From Argopecten irradians (lineage: Eukaryota; Mollusca; Bivalvia; Pectinida; Pectinidae), in NCBI RefSeq assembly GCF_041381155.1, contig NC_091143.1, positions 40,192,996 to 40,256,995 on the forward strand: 64,000 nucleotides of DNA, in the 5' to 3' direction. Shown here piece after piece: positions 24,155 through 37,044 of the stretch (positions within the stretch are counted from its first letter, which is position 1; the number at the start of each line of letters is the position of its first letter). The notes beneath the pieces were generated by a model. That model was given only the letters and a program-made list of their open reading frames with translations. It searched no databases and was not told where the DNA came from. The translations under genes were made by a program, and so were the position numbers.

Positions 24155-25366
24155 AAGCTGTTCTCTAAACTATCTAAAATCACACAATCACCATGGGCTA
24201 CCACAGAGTTTCCTTACTGGTTTGTCTTCTACATGAGTTCATCAAAAAAGCTGTTCTCTAAACTATCTAAAATCACACAATCACCATGGGCTACCACAGG
24301 GTTTCCTTACTGGTTTGTCTTCTACATGAGTTCATCAAAAAAGCTGTTCTCTAAACTATCTATAATCACACAATCACCATGGGCTACCACAGGGTTTCCT
24401 TACTGGTTTGTCTTCACATGAGTTCATCAAAAAAGCTGTTATCTAATTTATCTAAAATCACACAATCACCATGGGCTACCACAGGGTTTCCTTACTGGTT
24501 TGTCTTCTACATGAGTTCATCAAAAAAGCTGTTCTCTAAGCTATCTATAATCACACACAGTCACCATGGGCTACCACAGGGTTTCCTTACTGGTTTGTCT
24601 TCACATGAGTTCATCAAAAAAGCTGTTATCTAATTTAAACTAAAATCACACAATCACCATGGGCTACCACAGGGTTTCCTTACTGGTTTGTCTTCACATG
24701 AGTTCATCAAAAAAGCTGTTATCTAATTTATCTAAAATCACACAATCACCATGGGCTACCACAGGGTTTCCTTACTGGTTTGTCTTCTACATGAGTTCAT
24801 CAAAAAAGCTGTTCTCTAAGCTATCTATAATCACACAATCACCATGGGCTACCACAGGGTTTCCTTACTGGTTTGTCTTCACATGAGTTCATCAAAAAAG
24901 CTGTTATCTAATTTATCTAAAATCACACAATCACCATGGGCTACCACAGGGTTTCCTTACTGGTTTGTCTTCTACATGAGTTCATCAATAAAGCAGTTCT
25001 CTAAGCTATCTATAATCACACAATCACCATGGGCTACCACAGGGTTTCCTTACTGGTTTGTCTTCTACATGAGTTCATCAAAAAAGCTGTTCTCTAAGCT
25101 ATCTATAATCACACAGTCACCATGGGCTACCACAGGGTTTCCTTACTGGTTTGTCTTCACATGAGTTCATCAAAAAAGCTGTTATCTAATTTATCTAAAA
25201 TCACACAATCACCATGGGCTACCACAGGGTTTCCTTACTGGTTTGTCTTCACATGAGTTCATCAAAAAAGCTGTTCTCTAAACTATCTAAAATCACACAA
25301 TCACCATGGGCTACCACAGGGTTTCCTTACTGGTTTGTGTTCTACATGAGTTCATCAAAAAAGCTG
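24155..25366. repeat. 92-93 bp minisatellite, about 13 units, inside the transposase relic
   Basis: Units of 92-93 bp (AAGCTGTTCTCTAAACTATC, then ACACAATCACCATGGGCTAC, then GGGTTTCCTTACTGGTTTGT, then ATGAGTTCATCAAAA) are repeated about 13 times. Two main variants alternate (TCTCTAAACTATC versus TATCTAATTTATC; TCTTCTACATG versus TCTTCACATG). Read on the minus strand each unit codes FFDELM and GNPVVAHGDCVILDSLENSF, which continues directly into the transposase frame. The plus-strand frames running through the array are artefacts. Confidence 0.95.
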
Positions 25367-25461
25367 ACTAACTCTATTGTATTTGAAGGTTCATCTAATT
25401 TATCGTAATAATCCACAACAAAATATCCATATGTATTCACACTGGTCCATTCAATTAAAAA
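25367..25461 (-). pseudogene. DDE transposase fragment on the far side of the minisatellite
   Basis: The minus strand codes FLIEWTSVNTYGYFVVDYYD, then KLDEPSNTIELVS, running straight into FFDELM of the first minisatellite unit. Stops appear just upstream, followed by a foldback element at 25503. With 23933-24154 this shows one transposase gene split by expansion of an internal segment. Family assignment relies on the C-terminal part. Confidence 0.6.
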
Positions 25462-25502
25462 TCAAAATCAAGATACTGAATCTAACTTTTAATATTATAA
25501 GA

Positions 25503-25975
25503 CTCTTTCATATGTGGATATGAAGGATAAGGATATTCTACCAGAGGGTCACAAAATGTAGTAAAACCCGAGGCTTGCCGAGGGTTTTGCAACATTTTGT
25601 GATCCCGAGGGTAGAATATCCCTATCCTTTATATCCATTTATGAAAGAGTATTTTTCTTTCATACCTCGACGTTTTATTGCAATTTTACAACTATAATAT
25701 CCCGGCATTTTGAAATAGAGTCGAAGAAATTTTCCATACATGAAAAATTACGTGATATTTTCAACCAAAATTCCGTTGTTTGCATCTTTTATAGTAAAAC
25801 CAGTCAAGTTTGTAAAAAAATGTTTAAATTTTACCGAGGAAATAGAAATTTCTTTGACGACGTGACGTCATGAGGCTTTATTGCATGGGTAGCCATGCAA
25901 TACAGCCTCAGGCGGCATGAGTGCATTGCCCTAGACCAGCCAGTATTACATCCGTAGGTATGAAAGAAATTATGT
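25503..25975. mobile_element. Foldback element with CGAGGCTTGCCGAGG tip
   Basis: The hairpin at 25503-25649 has a left arm CTCTTTCATATGTGGATATG through ATATTCTACC and GTCACAAAATG, and a right arm CATTTTGTGATCCCGAGGGT through ATATCC to TTTATGAAAGAG. The tip is ACCCGAGGCTTGCCGAGGGT. A tail of about 320 bases follows, starting CTTTCATACCTCGACG and ending GGTATGAAAG, with TGACGTCATGAGG inside. Same layout as the elements at 43450 and 20145, with a different sequence. Confidence 0.8.
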
Positions 25976-28490
25976 ATATTTAATGTGGTATCGATCATGC
26001 TCTCCTCCTTTGAATAGCAAGTAACATTAATTGAATATTAATAGTACTGAAGTGCTGATCTTTCCCCAACCCAATTATTATGTTATATTATATTATGTAT
26101 GCGCTGCCTTCATATCACTTATTGGATCCACGGGAAATGTAATTAACTGTATTTTATTATGATATTGCACCTACTCTCATTTATCCTTGTACTTTATTAA
26201 ACTGCCTACATACGGATCACATTATGGAACGGTTGGAAATTAACCAACTGATATTCAAGATACGACATGTTCGTGTAGTTATAACCTAGGACTAGCACGA
26301 GCGATTAGACTAAATTAGTAATGCAGCCAGAAGTAATTAGCTTCTGACAGATAGGTATAAAATAATCACTAATCCCATCAAAGACAGTGGCACCGACGTC
26401 TGACTTCCGTGTACATGTAAAACGAACGCTCAGTGATAACTCATCTTTGGTTCCAATTGTAAACTGGACTGACCTTTATGTGCTCCTAGGTACATAATCG
26501 ACATTAACTGTGATTCTATTATGCGCATCAATGTCATTTGGTAAAACGGCATTACATGAAAATAACGTCAAGATTTGTTAAATTCGAAATTACATGTTAC
26601 ATGTATTTTACGGTTCGTCGTATATGGCGACATCCTTTTTTAATTTTTTTCTTTAAGCACTTTCCTCTTTCTACCGCCTCCCCCGATATCCTTAACACTT
26701 TTGATCTTAAGAGGAGTGTTTAACCATGTTTTCTATGTTCTGTCTCTTCACTGAGACACATCATAATTGATGAAATGTTGGCGCCTGCTCCTGCTTTGTC
26801 AATGGTCCATGCAATGTAACCTGATGGTGGTCTTTCTGGTGAAATAGTTTTCACAGATACAATAATGGACAAGAGTCCCAGTATTAACCAGTAGATACCA
26901 GTGTCTCCTAAAACACTTTCGCATTTACAAAGTGCACAGAAACCCATACACGGTGGACTATACTTATCTGATCACAGCGGGTCTTCAAACGTTACGCAAC
27001 ATTAACTAATCATCAAACCGATCAAACTTTAATGTAATCCTGATTTAGAACAAAGTAAAACCGACGAATCATTGAACCAGATAATTTGGTTGTTTTACTG
27101 GTGGATATCTAAGCAGGCAGTTAATAAGACTTTAGTAACCAATAGAGGATATACAATGTATGTTCACTGTTTGATAATTGCTAATTGCTGCTTTGCTTGG
27201 GAATACCGAGACATCCCACTAAGGTTTGTAATAAATGTGCTTTAAATCAACTTCTCTGAATACTTGAGTCTTGTCTTTCTTTCATTGGGACGTCGTTTGG
27301 TCGGCAAAACAAGAGTTATTTTTCTCTGTATAATTGGCCTCTAACTTGTTACATCAACAATATGGTCTTCGCTGTAATAATGTATAATGTATATGATCTA
27401 ACATAATCTAGGCTATATTGAAATTTTGCACACTGCTGAACACTCAGAAAATTGTATTCTAGACCACTGTACTCACGAGTGATATCTGCATCTTTTTTTC
27501 CCTTTCTTTTGTCAGTTTATCATTAATCTATTTTACTATTCTTTAAGTTCATGTTTTGGCTATTTAGTTAGAATATAACTTTGTTTCAATTCAAAACCAT
27601 GGCAACCAGTGATATACAAGTTCGGTAGTGGATTAAAACTCGATTGTGAATTGATGATCAGAAGTTGAAGAACTATAATCCATCTTAAACAGACAAATTG
27701 GTAAAAAGATCAGCTAATAAGAGCGATATAACAAGCCTTTTCTGTTTCATTACCATATATCGGCATTAAACATCTGACACAAAGTACAATCACAAATACA
27801 TATCTATTGTTGATAAAGTAAATTTACGATGAACTAAAGTAGCCATAAAACTACTTTTACCCAACTGAAGTAATTGTGCATAAATTGAGAAATCTAATTT
27901 AACACGGTGTAAATGACCGTTTACGATGGGCACAGCAAGGTATCATCGTTAATTAATGGAATGCTCTCGTTTGAAGAATTTAAGCTGATGTATCGACCTT
28001 GGACTCAGCTTTGATTGATTGTTCAGTGATAGCTTGACGACAAATAAAACCCAGCACAAAGAACAATAATACTGCTAATTTTGAAAGTAGTAGTGTAAAA
28101 CGCAGACTTTGCAAACCCAATATCTTTATATCAGATATCGGTCTAATAAATGACTGGAGGTCCTTGAACGAGAGCAAAATGACAATTTGCATTAAGACTG
28201 TTTTCGGCAAACTACCATTGTTGTGCATTCTCTATACGGCAGTGTATCGAGTTTGTAAAACGCGTGATTGTCCGATGAAGACCAAATTTACACAGAAAAA
28301 AGTTCCATGTGATCACGATAACGGCCTGGATTGGGATGAAACGTAATCTTAGAAGATGACTCAGCTCCAAGATCATCCGAACCAACTCTCTGAGAGATAG
28401 GCTATGAGTTCCTCCACATTTTAGCTAGGCCATGTAGATGGAGATCAAAAGACACTACCTGAAAGAAAGGTTAGTCGTTTCTACATACAT
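25976..28490. other. Intergenic DNA; one weak minus-strand ORF
   Basis: No gene can be supported. A 75-codon minus-strand frame at 26720-26947 has a Cys-rich start, one hydrophobic segment (IYWLILGLLSIIVSV) and a hydrophilic end; it could be an exon or chance. An 82-codon minus-strand frame at 27980-28228 also has one hydrophobic stretch. Neither shows a family motif. Confidence 0.35.
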
Positions 28491-28493
28491 GGA

Positions 28494-28730
28494 ATGAACA
28501 GGAAAGTAGCGTCTGAGTCGGCGATGAGAGATTTCCTAGACACAGCCGGTGTCCGTGTAACTCACTTAAGGTATTTTGAAAGCCGTTGGAAGTCGACTGC
28601 CTCTGCACAGTTGAACATCCTTGCAGCTGATACCCCTATAGTGACTGCAAGGAATTTCTGGCTAAGTGGAATCGGCATGAGAGAATGGATCCCGAGACAG
28701 GTCTTTCTAAACCAAATTAATGATGGTTGA
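28494..28730 (+). pseudogene. LINE ORF1 3' end
   Basis: The frame codes TAGVRVTHLRYFESRWKSTA, then SAQLNILAADTPIVTARNFW, and ends in a stop. The F-W-x-x-G-(I/V)-x-x-R-x-W pattern near the end is, as I recall, usual for ORF1 of molluscan CR1/jockey-group LINEs. Its stop overlaps the ORF2 start (ATG at 28723) by eight bases, a normal arrangement for such elements. The ORF1 5' part is missing or unrecognisable. Confidence 0.55.
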
Positions 28731-29470
28731 CAAACTTAATATCATGTGTTGGAATATCGAAGGTGTGATGGCGGGTACTCATTATCTGCTAGAATGCCTT
28801 AATAAATTCCATATGGACATTTGTGGTATATCTGAACATTGAATTAGAGAATATAATTTGTTTTTTTTTATACATTTAGACAATGCGGTTATAAACCCGT
28901 TTCGTTACAAATGTAATATTAGGGGAGGTGTAGCAATTCTTTGTAAATCTGATAAGTTAATATTGACAGAATTAACTATCGATAGTCCTAGAATAGTAGG
29001 CGTGGAAATCCAAACACCTAACAAAGAGTATCTGTATTGTTTTTCCGTTTACATGCCAGCGTCCTTTCGACCTATTGAAGTATTCATTGCGCACACTGAA
29101 CTACTAGAGTCGTTGGTAGAAGTGTATTCTTCGAAAGGAAGAGTTATTATTATTGGTGACCTAAATGTTAAAACTAGAGGAGACCGATGTAACTTCGATA
29201 GTAATGAAAGGTCTTCTGTGTTCCATCTTTTTTAGATAGAACCAATACGTTATCTGTAAACGTCAAGGAAAATTGCGTCGGACCTGAGCATATTTTTTGC
29301 CCTGTAACAGGGAAATGTACGGCAATCGATCATGTCCTAATCCAGACAAATTTTGAAGATCTAGTAAATTATTGTGAAGTACTGGATGATGACTCTCACA
29401 ATTAATCAGAACATCGCCCAGTTATATGTTCTCTATCTTTACCGGTATCGGCCCCGTTAAACGCTAGGTC
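28723..29470 (+). pseudogene. LINE ORF2 endonuclease (EEP) domain, broken
   Basis: From ATG 28723 the frame codes KLNIMCWNIEGVMAG (catalytic N and E), then CGISEH (catalytic E), then RGGVAILCKSDKL, YLYCFSVYMPASF and IIIGDLNVKTRGD (the GDxN block). Further on, in another frame, come IDHVLIQTN and SEHRPVICSL, replacing the usual S-D-H. In-frame stops occur after SEH and before SEHRPV, and the frame shifts near 29235. The domain nicks target DNA to prime reverse transcription; this copy cannot be active. Confidence 0.85.
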
Positions 29471-30169
29471 GGGTTATGTTAAATACAATTGAGAGAAGGC
29501 AAGAATCAATAATTGTTTGAAGAAATACAGAGAATGTCTCAGCGAATATCTAGATTCAGTTACTATACCCACTTCAGGAACAATTGAAAATATTGAAACT
29601 TTCTATATGAGTATTATACGTTCTATTAAGTGTGCCGCAAATAAAACAATACCATTAAGTAAATTTGAAAAAAAATTCTGAAACCATATTGGAGTAAGGA
29701 ATTATCAGAATGGCACAATATAATGACATTTAAAAGAAAACTTTGGATTGCAAATGGTAGGCCAAGGTCAGAAGACGTTAGTTTCTTAAGCTATAAAGAA
29801 AGAAAATACACTTTCCGTAGGCACTTACGAATTGCATTCGATAATATATTTCAACACAGTTTTTTGAACTTGATAAATGTGGCGAGTTAAATTAAACTCT
29901 ATTTTGGCAACTTTACAATAGAAAAGCACGGAAAACAACGCATTCTATAACAGAATTGAAATATAATGGATTTTTTAGGGAACCTTCTGATATAATAGAT
30001 GCGTTGCATTCACATTTTAGCACAATATTTAAAGACAATCATAGTGATTTATTTGATATTGAATTTGCAAACTTTATCAATACGAAAGTTGAAAATATAA
30101 CGGCTAATGTAATTGAGAAGAAATGTTTTTTTCGATACCGCTGTTACAAGTGTTGAAGTATCTAATTTA

Positions 30170-30201
<32 letters not shown>

Positions 30202-30850
30202 AAACACCAACAGGCCGGAGGGCATGATGGCATAGTTTACGAACACTTTAAATATGTTTAATTATATTGCATGTTTATTTAATATGGTCATAGATAACGA
30301 GTATGTACCTAACCATTGGAAAAAAGGTTTGATTATTACCTTATATAAGGGCCAAAGAAAGCCAATAGAAAATCCGGACAGTTATAGTGGCATTACATTA
30401 TTATCAGTGATTTTTAAGTTGTTTGAGATGATAGTTTCGGACAGAATAAGCTCTGTTCTATGTTCGAAGAGCTTTCCAAACAGACAACAGTACGCATACC
30501 AAAGCCAGTTATGTAGTCTATGTACATCCTTTAATTTACATGAATGTATTAATTACAATTTAGAACACAATTCAAATGTTTGTGTAGCAAATTTAGACAG
30601 CAACAAGGCGTTGACACTGTGTGGCACGCCGGTCTGCTCTACAAAATTCACTAAATGGGGCTTATAGGCAAAGTATGGGTTATCCTCAAGGAAGTGTATA
30701 CCAATGTTTAGAGTTGTGTAATGTATACAAAATTGATGTCGAAAAGTGTTTTAATGGAGAGTTCAATTTTACAAGGGGGTCGCTAATTTCCAAAATGTAT
30801 CTGGTTTTCATGAATGAATTATTAAACGAAATAGAAAAATTAGATTAAAG
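29471..30850 (+). pseudogene. LINE ORF2 linker and reverse transcriptase, broken
   Basis: The linker codes KPYWSKELSEWHNIMTFKRK and, later, SYKERKYTFRRHLR. After FWQLYNRKARKTTHSI comes GHDGIVYEHFKY, the usual RT N-x-x-x-G-x-D-G-I block. Next are NHWKKGLIITLYKGQRKPIE with GITLLSVIFKLFEMIVSDRI, then VANLDSNKAL (first catalytic Asp region). Stops, frameshifts and an A28 run at 30173-30200 break the frame. The ADD motif lies just downstream (ADDLCLF near 30901). Confidence 0.9.
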
Positions 30851-32276
30851 CATATTGATTGTTGATTTGAAAGGTTAATTAGAACAAACCCATTCAAGCA
30901 GACGATTTGTGTCTTTTTAGTACAAATTATCAAAGTTTGCATATAGTCGAAAGTGGCGGTTTACGTTCTTTGCAACTAAAAGTAATATTATGGTGGTTTT
31001 TTCACTAAACGCACAAAGTATAATGTATCTAACATTTTACTTTACAATTGTGTTCTACAAGTAGTTACTGAAATCAAACACGTTGGTATATTGTTATATC
31101 ACTATAGAAATAGTGTCGAAAGAACTAAAAGGGCATGTTGTAAGTAAGTTAAAAACCGGTATTATGTCACTTCTTAAGTCAGATGCTCATCCTTATGCCC
31201 TTAACCCTGCAATTATTGCCAAATTGGTCAAAATTAAGATTTTTCCATCTGCTCTATTCGGATGTGAGTTGTGGCTTCTTAATAACTCAGAGATGAATAC
31301 GCTAGAACGAGCGCAGAATTTTATTGTCAAATGTGTTCAATGCTTTAGGATGAGGACCAGGACTGACATGTGTGTTTCATTGCTCGGGTGGGTTACCATA
31401 GAATCATATATTGACATCAGAAAATTATTGTTCGTAAGAAGATTTTATTGCCATGAAAAGTGGATTCTTGATTCACAAAATTTTTATCACCAGATTTTTA
31501 CGTACTTTTTGAATGCAGAAAAACAACAAGTTTTCATACCAGACATCATAAGTATATTACGAACACACTCATTGTTTGATTTGTTTTACTCACTATATTA
31601 AAACTGGTACTTCTCCTAGTAAAGATTATTGGCGAAAACTTGTTTATAAAAATGTTTACACATTTGATGAAAGATCATGTCTAGAACGTATGTCAAATGA
31701 TATAGGTTTTTTAGATTCAAATGTATTCACCCTAAAAATAGGTTGCACTTTCTTTGGGAACTCGCTGTATAGTAATCATGTTCATTCTATTTTGAATGTT
31801 TGTGTAAACTCACGAATATCAAATTGTATAGAATCATGTCATTATTGTGGAATGCTTTTTAATGATCATGATACCCATATTATTTTGCATTGTGATTAAA
31901 GTTGCGAAATTCGTGACGAGTACTGGTATTTTTTGGTGAATAATTTTGAATTAGAATTCATGTCATCGCTTCACAATTTAACAGATTTTGATTTATGTAA
32001 CACTTTGATGGGTAAAGAATTTGCCTGTGATTTCTCAAACAGTGCCTTAGAGGCGGGTTAGATTAGGAAATGTATCTTTTTTTGTACAGACTCCTGAAAG
32101 CATGCGATCCGTATTGCTTTGAATAATCTCAAATAATTACTAATTATTAGACTTTAACTTGTACATATTTTGTAATTTTCTATTTGCTTTGTTTTGTTTA
32201 TTGTGTTCATGTTAAATGTCATTCTTCATGTAACCTTCAGTTTTGGAGTAAATAAAGATAATAATAATAGAGTATA
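30851..32276 (+). pseudogene. LINE ORF2 C-terminal part and 3' end
   Basis: The segment begins with the RT catalytic motif ADDLCLFST (about 30899-30925). It continues with IIAKLVKIKIFPSALFGCEL, then WLLNNSEMNTLERAQNFIVK and GWVTIESYIDIRKLLFVRRF. A Cys/His cluster ESCHYCGMLF ... HIILHCD lies near 31835-31899. The element ends in AATAAAGATAATAATAATAG, a short AAT-rich tail as in CR1-group LINEs rather than long poly(A). Whole relic: about 28.5-32.28 kb. Confidence 0.85.
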
Positions 32277-33720
32277 GTGATGCATACCATGTGGACTTAA
32301 TGTTCAGGTATATGATGCAAATAGGCAATCACACTTCAACTTTGACGTATGAATCCTATTTTCTATAGGATGTTTTCATATTTAGATTTTTCTCCTATAA
32401 ATATGACATCTTGTTTCTTATATTAATATTTCTTGTTGACATTCAATTGTATTCGAAGTTGATTTTTTACCAATAGAATTCAAAGAATTTTAGCATAATA
32501 CTGTCGTAAAAGAAAACATTATTAACTAACTTATTGTTTTGTTTAGCTGTAGTGAATGACATTTTTCAATCAATGATTGATGGCAGAGTTGTCTCTCTTA
32601 CCTCGTTGGGAAAACGTAAACACATTCACTACCAGTAAAAAGGTGGATAGAATTATTAATTCTATTAGTTTGAAAATGAAATAATTTATTCATAACTTCA
32701 AAAGGCAAAATGGTCCACGAAATTTGTTATTTAGAATTAAATCACAGTCATTCAAATGCCCAACGGGCTTGGAGATCTGTCAGTTATGTTCATCATCAAA
32801 GTATTTGTTTGGAAACATAACGAGTGTTCTCCCTTACCATGAAGCTATCATCTAAGAGAAAACGTTTTAATTTATCTATAAAAATAAACGTAAATGTTAA
32901 TGACTTAATTACTATAAAAGAACGAATGTCAAAAATAAGTTCCTTCTGTGACATTTAAAACACTATAAAGTCTCAATTTAGGTATACTCATAGTAACCGG
33001 TCACTTTCTTAAAGATTTTTTTATTTGTGTGACAATGGTCACATTTATGTTTCGTTGATTTGTGCAATATAATAATGAGTTAATTATACACAATTAAAAC
33101 ATAGTTCATGTAGGTAGATCTACCCGGTATTTGTGGGAACTAGATCTTCAGAGATTATACGCTGGCAGATGAGAAGTGTTCGCATATTCGCAGTTATTAG
33201 GGCTATTGTGTATACTCGTAGTGTTGGAGTTGCAGATCAATGTGTTTTCACAGATAATTAGGGATAATGAAGAATACGAGTTAAACCTGCCAGACGAATT
33301 AATTGTTTAGACATCTTAATGACTTGTCCAGCTCTAGGGGTAAACAGTACAGGGTTAACCCCTCCCACTTGATTACTTGTTTGACCAATGGAAAGAGTTT
33401 TATGCTGTATGTTGTCAATTACGTTAATCTTGTATAAATTAGAATGTTTTAGAAAATTGTGTCAGATTTCGGATCACAGTAGTGACCGTCTTACGTAAAA
33501 TACTGCAGTTAATGTGGACAACGTATCGTTACTATATTGGATGATTAATTTTACCTATACTGACTTGAGGACTTTTGTGTGTAATGTAGGTTGGACTTAT
33601 GTGTCGCGGATAATTCCTTAATAATAGATCAGGAAAGACAGTGCTAAATTATCGTAAACAAAGATTCAGTAACTGTATATCGGTGTCGTCTCCTCATTGT
33701 CTAAGTCTAATGTGAGGGTA
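32277..33720. other. Intergenic DNA, nothing recognised
   Basis: AT-rich sequence directly after the LINE 3' end. No open frame of interest, RNA gene, tandem array or strong inverted repeat was seen. Confidence 0.4.
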
Positions 33721-33721
33721 A

Positions 33722-33782
33722 TTTCTAAAAATTTACAAAAGACACTCGCTAAAGCTCGTGTCTTTTGCAACTTTTAAAAAAT
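33722..33782. repeat. Foldback hairpin with TCGCTAAAGCTCG tip
   Basis: AAAAGACACTCG pairs with CGTGTCTTTT around a tip CTAAAGC, and TAAAAATTTAC pairs with GCAACTTTTA outside. The pattern (AT-rich arms, compact GC-richer tip) is like that of the larger foldbacks. The string AGACACGAGCTTTAGC in the hairpin at 48028-48082 is nearly the same tip inverted. Confidence 0.65.
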
Positions 33783-34124
33783 AGGTCACTCGTGTTGAAT
33801 AAGTTCTATATCCAATAACCGCTCGTTTTCTAACCTCTATTTATCTACAAGTTAACTTAATTTTATATTTGCGGTAACATAAGGGATCTATGTAAATTAG
33901 CAAAATATCTATCTGAGGCTTGGAAAATCATTTTCAGTTGAATGTTGAGTGAATGTTTTGTACAATATTTGATGTTTTCAATAACATTTTTAACTTACAA
34001 AATAAATTTTGAATTGATTTGTTTGCTTGCTTTGCGTCTTCGGCGTTATACTGTAGCGAGGTAGCACTGTACAGGAGTCATCTACAGTACAGGCCAGGTG
34101 GACGGGCTTCTTTCCACTCTATCC

Positions 34125-34213
34125 AGTGGACAGAATCCAGCTGTCCACTCAAATGTCCACCCAGTGGACACGAGTGGACAGCTGTCCACTCCATACAGTG
34201 GACAAGAGTGGAT
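34125..34213. repeat. Cluster of AGTGGACA/TGTCCACT motifs with a perfect 18-bp palindrome
   Basis: AGTGGACA or its complement TGTCCACT occurs about seven times in 90 bases in both orientations (for example 34125, 34142, 34163, 34173, 34183, 34197). The perfect palindrome AGTGGACAGCTGTCCACT at 34173-34190 holds an E-box CAGCTG. Overlapping short plus-strand frames are artefacts of the repeat. Confidence 0.8.
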
Positions 34214-34304
34214 TATAAGGCGGAACCACACGAATAAACCACTGTTTCCTTATACTGGCACTTCACACACGCAACACACCGCATATATGGGAAGCATTCC
34301 TTAA

Positions 34305-36950
34305 ATTACCCCGAATAGGATGTTAATGTAATCAAACAAACACATGTCTTTAATAACCTTATAAATAACGGTCGCTTCAAGTGTAATTTACAGTGTGCCA
34401 TAAATACATGTGTACATTTATTTTCGAAGTCTTATATTGATACTTCAGTTAATATACCTAGTACAATTTGTACCTAGCATCAGCATTCTGTTTTATTTAC
34501 AAAAATACGCATGTCGACAGTTATACATTATCTAAATTTTCCACTCCTTCCGATTCTTGTTGGTATGCTATGTCACTGTTTTGTGCAGAAACTATATCTA
34601 TTTTGTTGAGAATTATGATTTCACAAAAATAAACAGGTGACATGACGCATACTATACAATGTAACATGTATCTGTGCAAGAGAAACTTTAAAATTCTCAC
34701 TAAAGTGAAATTTAAATACCAAACCATTTGTTTTGGACAGATAGTTTAGAGAATGAATGGGGCAAATTAAATGTGACGAAATGAAAGCAATTAATTGAGA
34801 AGAGCGAAAGAGACCTCCTGTGAAAGACTGCTAGTTGTTCTAATAAGAATTAACCCAGGGCTCCAACCCTGCTATCATTACTATAATTTACTTGATAATT
34901 AAATAATTTTGAAAAGTGATAAAAAAGGACAAATTCGTTATTATCCAAATGCGTTGTAAGTATAAATTCCAAGTCAGAAAGCAGATGGCGGATGATTCTA
35001 TATATTTCTATACGACTCACACGACTCAACCTGTATTGTTTGTAGAAACCTACATTAACATAATATACACCACAATCATATTTCTTCAAACTATTATCAA
35101 TGTTATAACAATTAATGTTCAGATATTCTGTTAGTTTTAATAAAATAAATTACCTTGTATACTTCAATTAAAGACGAATTCACGTTAAGTTTTGTAAAAA
35201 AAATATTTCTATTGTGAAAATGCTGTTGCTCCTATTTATTCTGAGTTTCAATACAGAGATGTGATGATTTAGGAGAGTGTTTGTTGTCACAGTTCTCCAA
35301 CAAACAAGAGTAAATATGTTGCATACAAATGTACGTGGAATGACTATTTCATTTTCAAAACGTCAATATTTTGGCGTTCCGACTTTGAACTAGATATATT
35401 ATGTATAAACATGTATAGGCGTATTTGGTTCTGTGTAATAAAGAAGCTGCCTATTTGACTCATTAAGGTATGATTAATGAATGAGCACGAGTACATTAAC
35501 AGGAGACAATGTCATTTTATTACAGAACAGAAAGTCAAACAAGCGCGGAGTATTTCTGTTGTTAGAACATTGCGACAGACAGAGCGCACGAGTAGGCTTC
35601 CAATGTAAACAAAAACAGTGACATTTTGATGAAACACATTAGAAATCGATAACACCGTTTTTTTTAAGTAACACAGTTGTTTATGAATTTTATCGTTGTT
35701 TGTACGCTGTGATGGTCTAGTATAATAGTGTTTATTATAATTATATCAGATCTCATGAATAAAGCAAAATATTTCATGGCGAATTGAATTTTAAATTCTA
35801 CAGATATACTGTTGAGAATTGACACAAACATATACATTTCTAGTTATATCTGTTATAAAACTTCAATACCAAACTCCATTATTAGTTATCGTAGTTATTA
35901 ATGATGTAATTAGAGACTTAAAGACCATAAGATATAAAAATTATATGCAATTATATATGACGTTCATGCTTTTAAATAAGATCATCGACATACTACAACA
36001 CATGCTTTTTTGGGAAAGTATCCAACAGCAATGTACCTGGCTATTATTTCCATTTAATAGGTACACTCCTGTCCCTACATTCCCTATCTTCAAATCACCT
36101 ATCTGTTACTTTCTAATATCAAAGGAACCAAAACTCACAGCATCTACCCTTCATACAAATAAAATAACAGCGGACACAAGTGTATGATGTTTCAAGCTAT
36201 TAAGTATTACCAATAATTAGATACATTATGACGTCAATAAAAATGGTGGATACAAAGGCAGCAACAGAGAGTTGAAATGTAACATTTTTAGAAAATAAAT
36301 TCCCATATATCATTTCATATCGCTGTACTCAAAGGAAAGATAATGGAAACAATATTTATTTTTAATGACATTTATTAATGAATTCTTCATTAATCAAGTT
36401 TGATAGATAGCATCATTAGTTATTGATAAGATTTTAATAAAATAAGATAGGAGAACAAATGTTTGAACTATACATCAAATATGGGTACAAAACAGGCACA
36501 AATAATACATGTGTAAAAGAAATACAAACGACCAAAATACAATTAAAAAATAGTCTCTGGTAATACGACTACAAGACTGTTCCTATACACTATATAACCA
36601 GTCCACTCCCATGTAATAAAAGGGTCACATAGATATAAAAAAGAGCGAAGAAAATGGTAGGGAAACTGAGAGAATTCTGTTGATTTTTGATAGATTTGGA
36701 CACACACACAAATCTGCACGCTGACCAAGATGGTATTGTGATAGTGACACCATCGAGAACAAAGAAAGGTCAACGCCCTTAGTTATTGGTCCGGTGGCTG
36801 TAGGCAATCTGATTGACTAACCAATGATAGACAACATCTCGGACTGACAAGAGGTCAAGCTATTTGGGTAAATTCCATAACGCAGGCACATGAATAACTT
36901 AATACCTGTAAGGGCGGCGCGGGGTCCAACTTACAGTTATACAATATATA
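34305..36950. other. Intergenic DNA without a supported gene
   Basis: Short frames only. The longest (35819-36187, 122 codons, Ile/Leu-rich with no start context) has no recognisable motif and looks like chance. The segment ends at a C-run (about 36987-36996) next to a repeat element. Confidence 0.4.
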
Positions 36951-37044
36951 TATTAGGCCAGTGGGCTAGGAGGGTCCCACATGCATCCCCCCCCCCAAAC
37001 CTCCGAACCAATATTTTTCTGAACCCTTATGACCCACTGATCAC

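Noticed and set aside
24233..25408. Repeated plus-strand frames reading MSSSKKLFSKLS...TGFPYWFVF
   Set aside because: They come from the minisatellite read on the strand opposite to the transposase from which it derives.
35819..36187. 122-codon plus-strand frame
   Set aside because: Low-complexity hydrophobic composition in AT-rich DNA, no motif and no sign of splice signals; judged chance.
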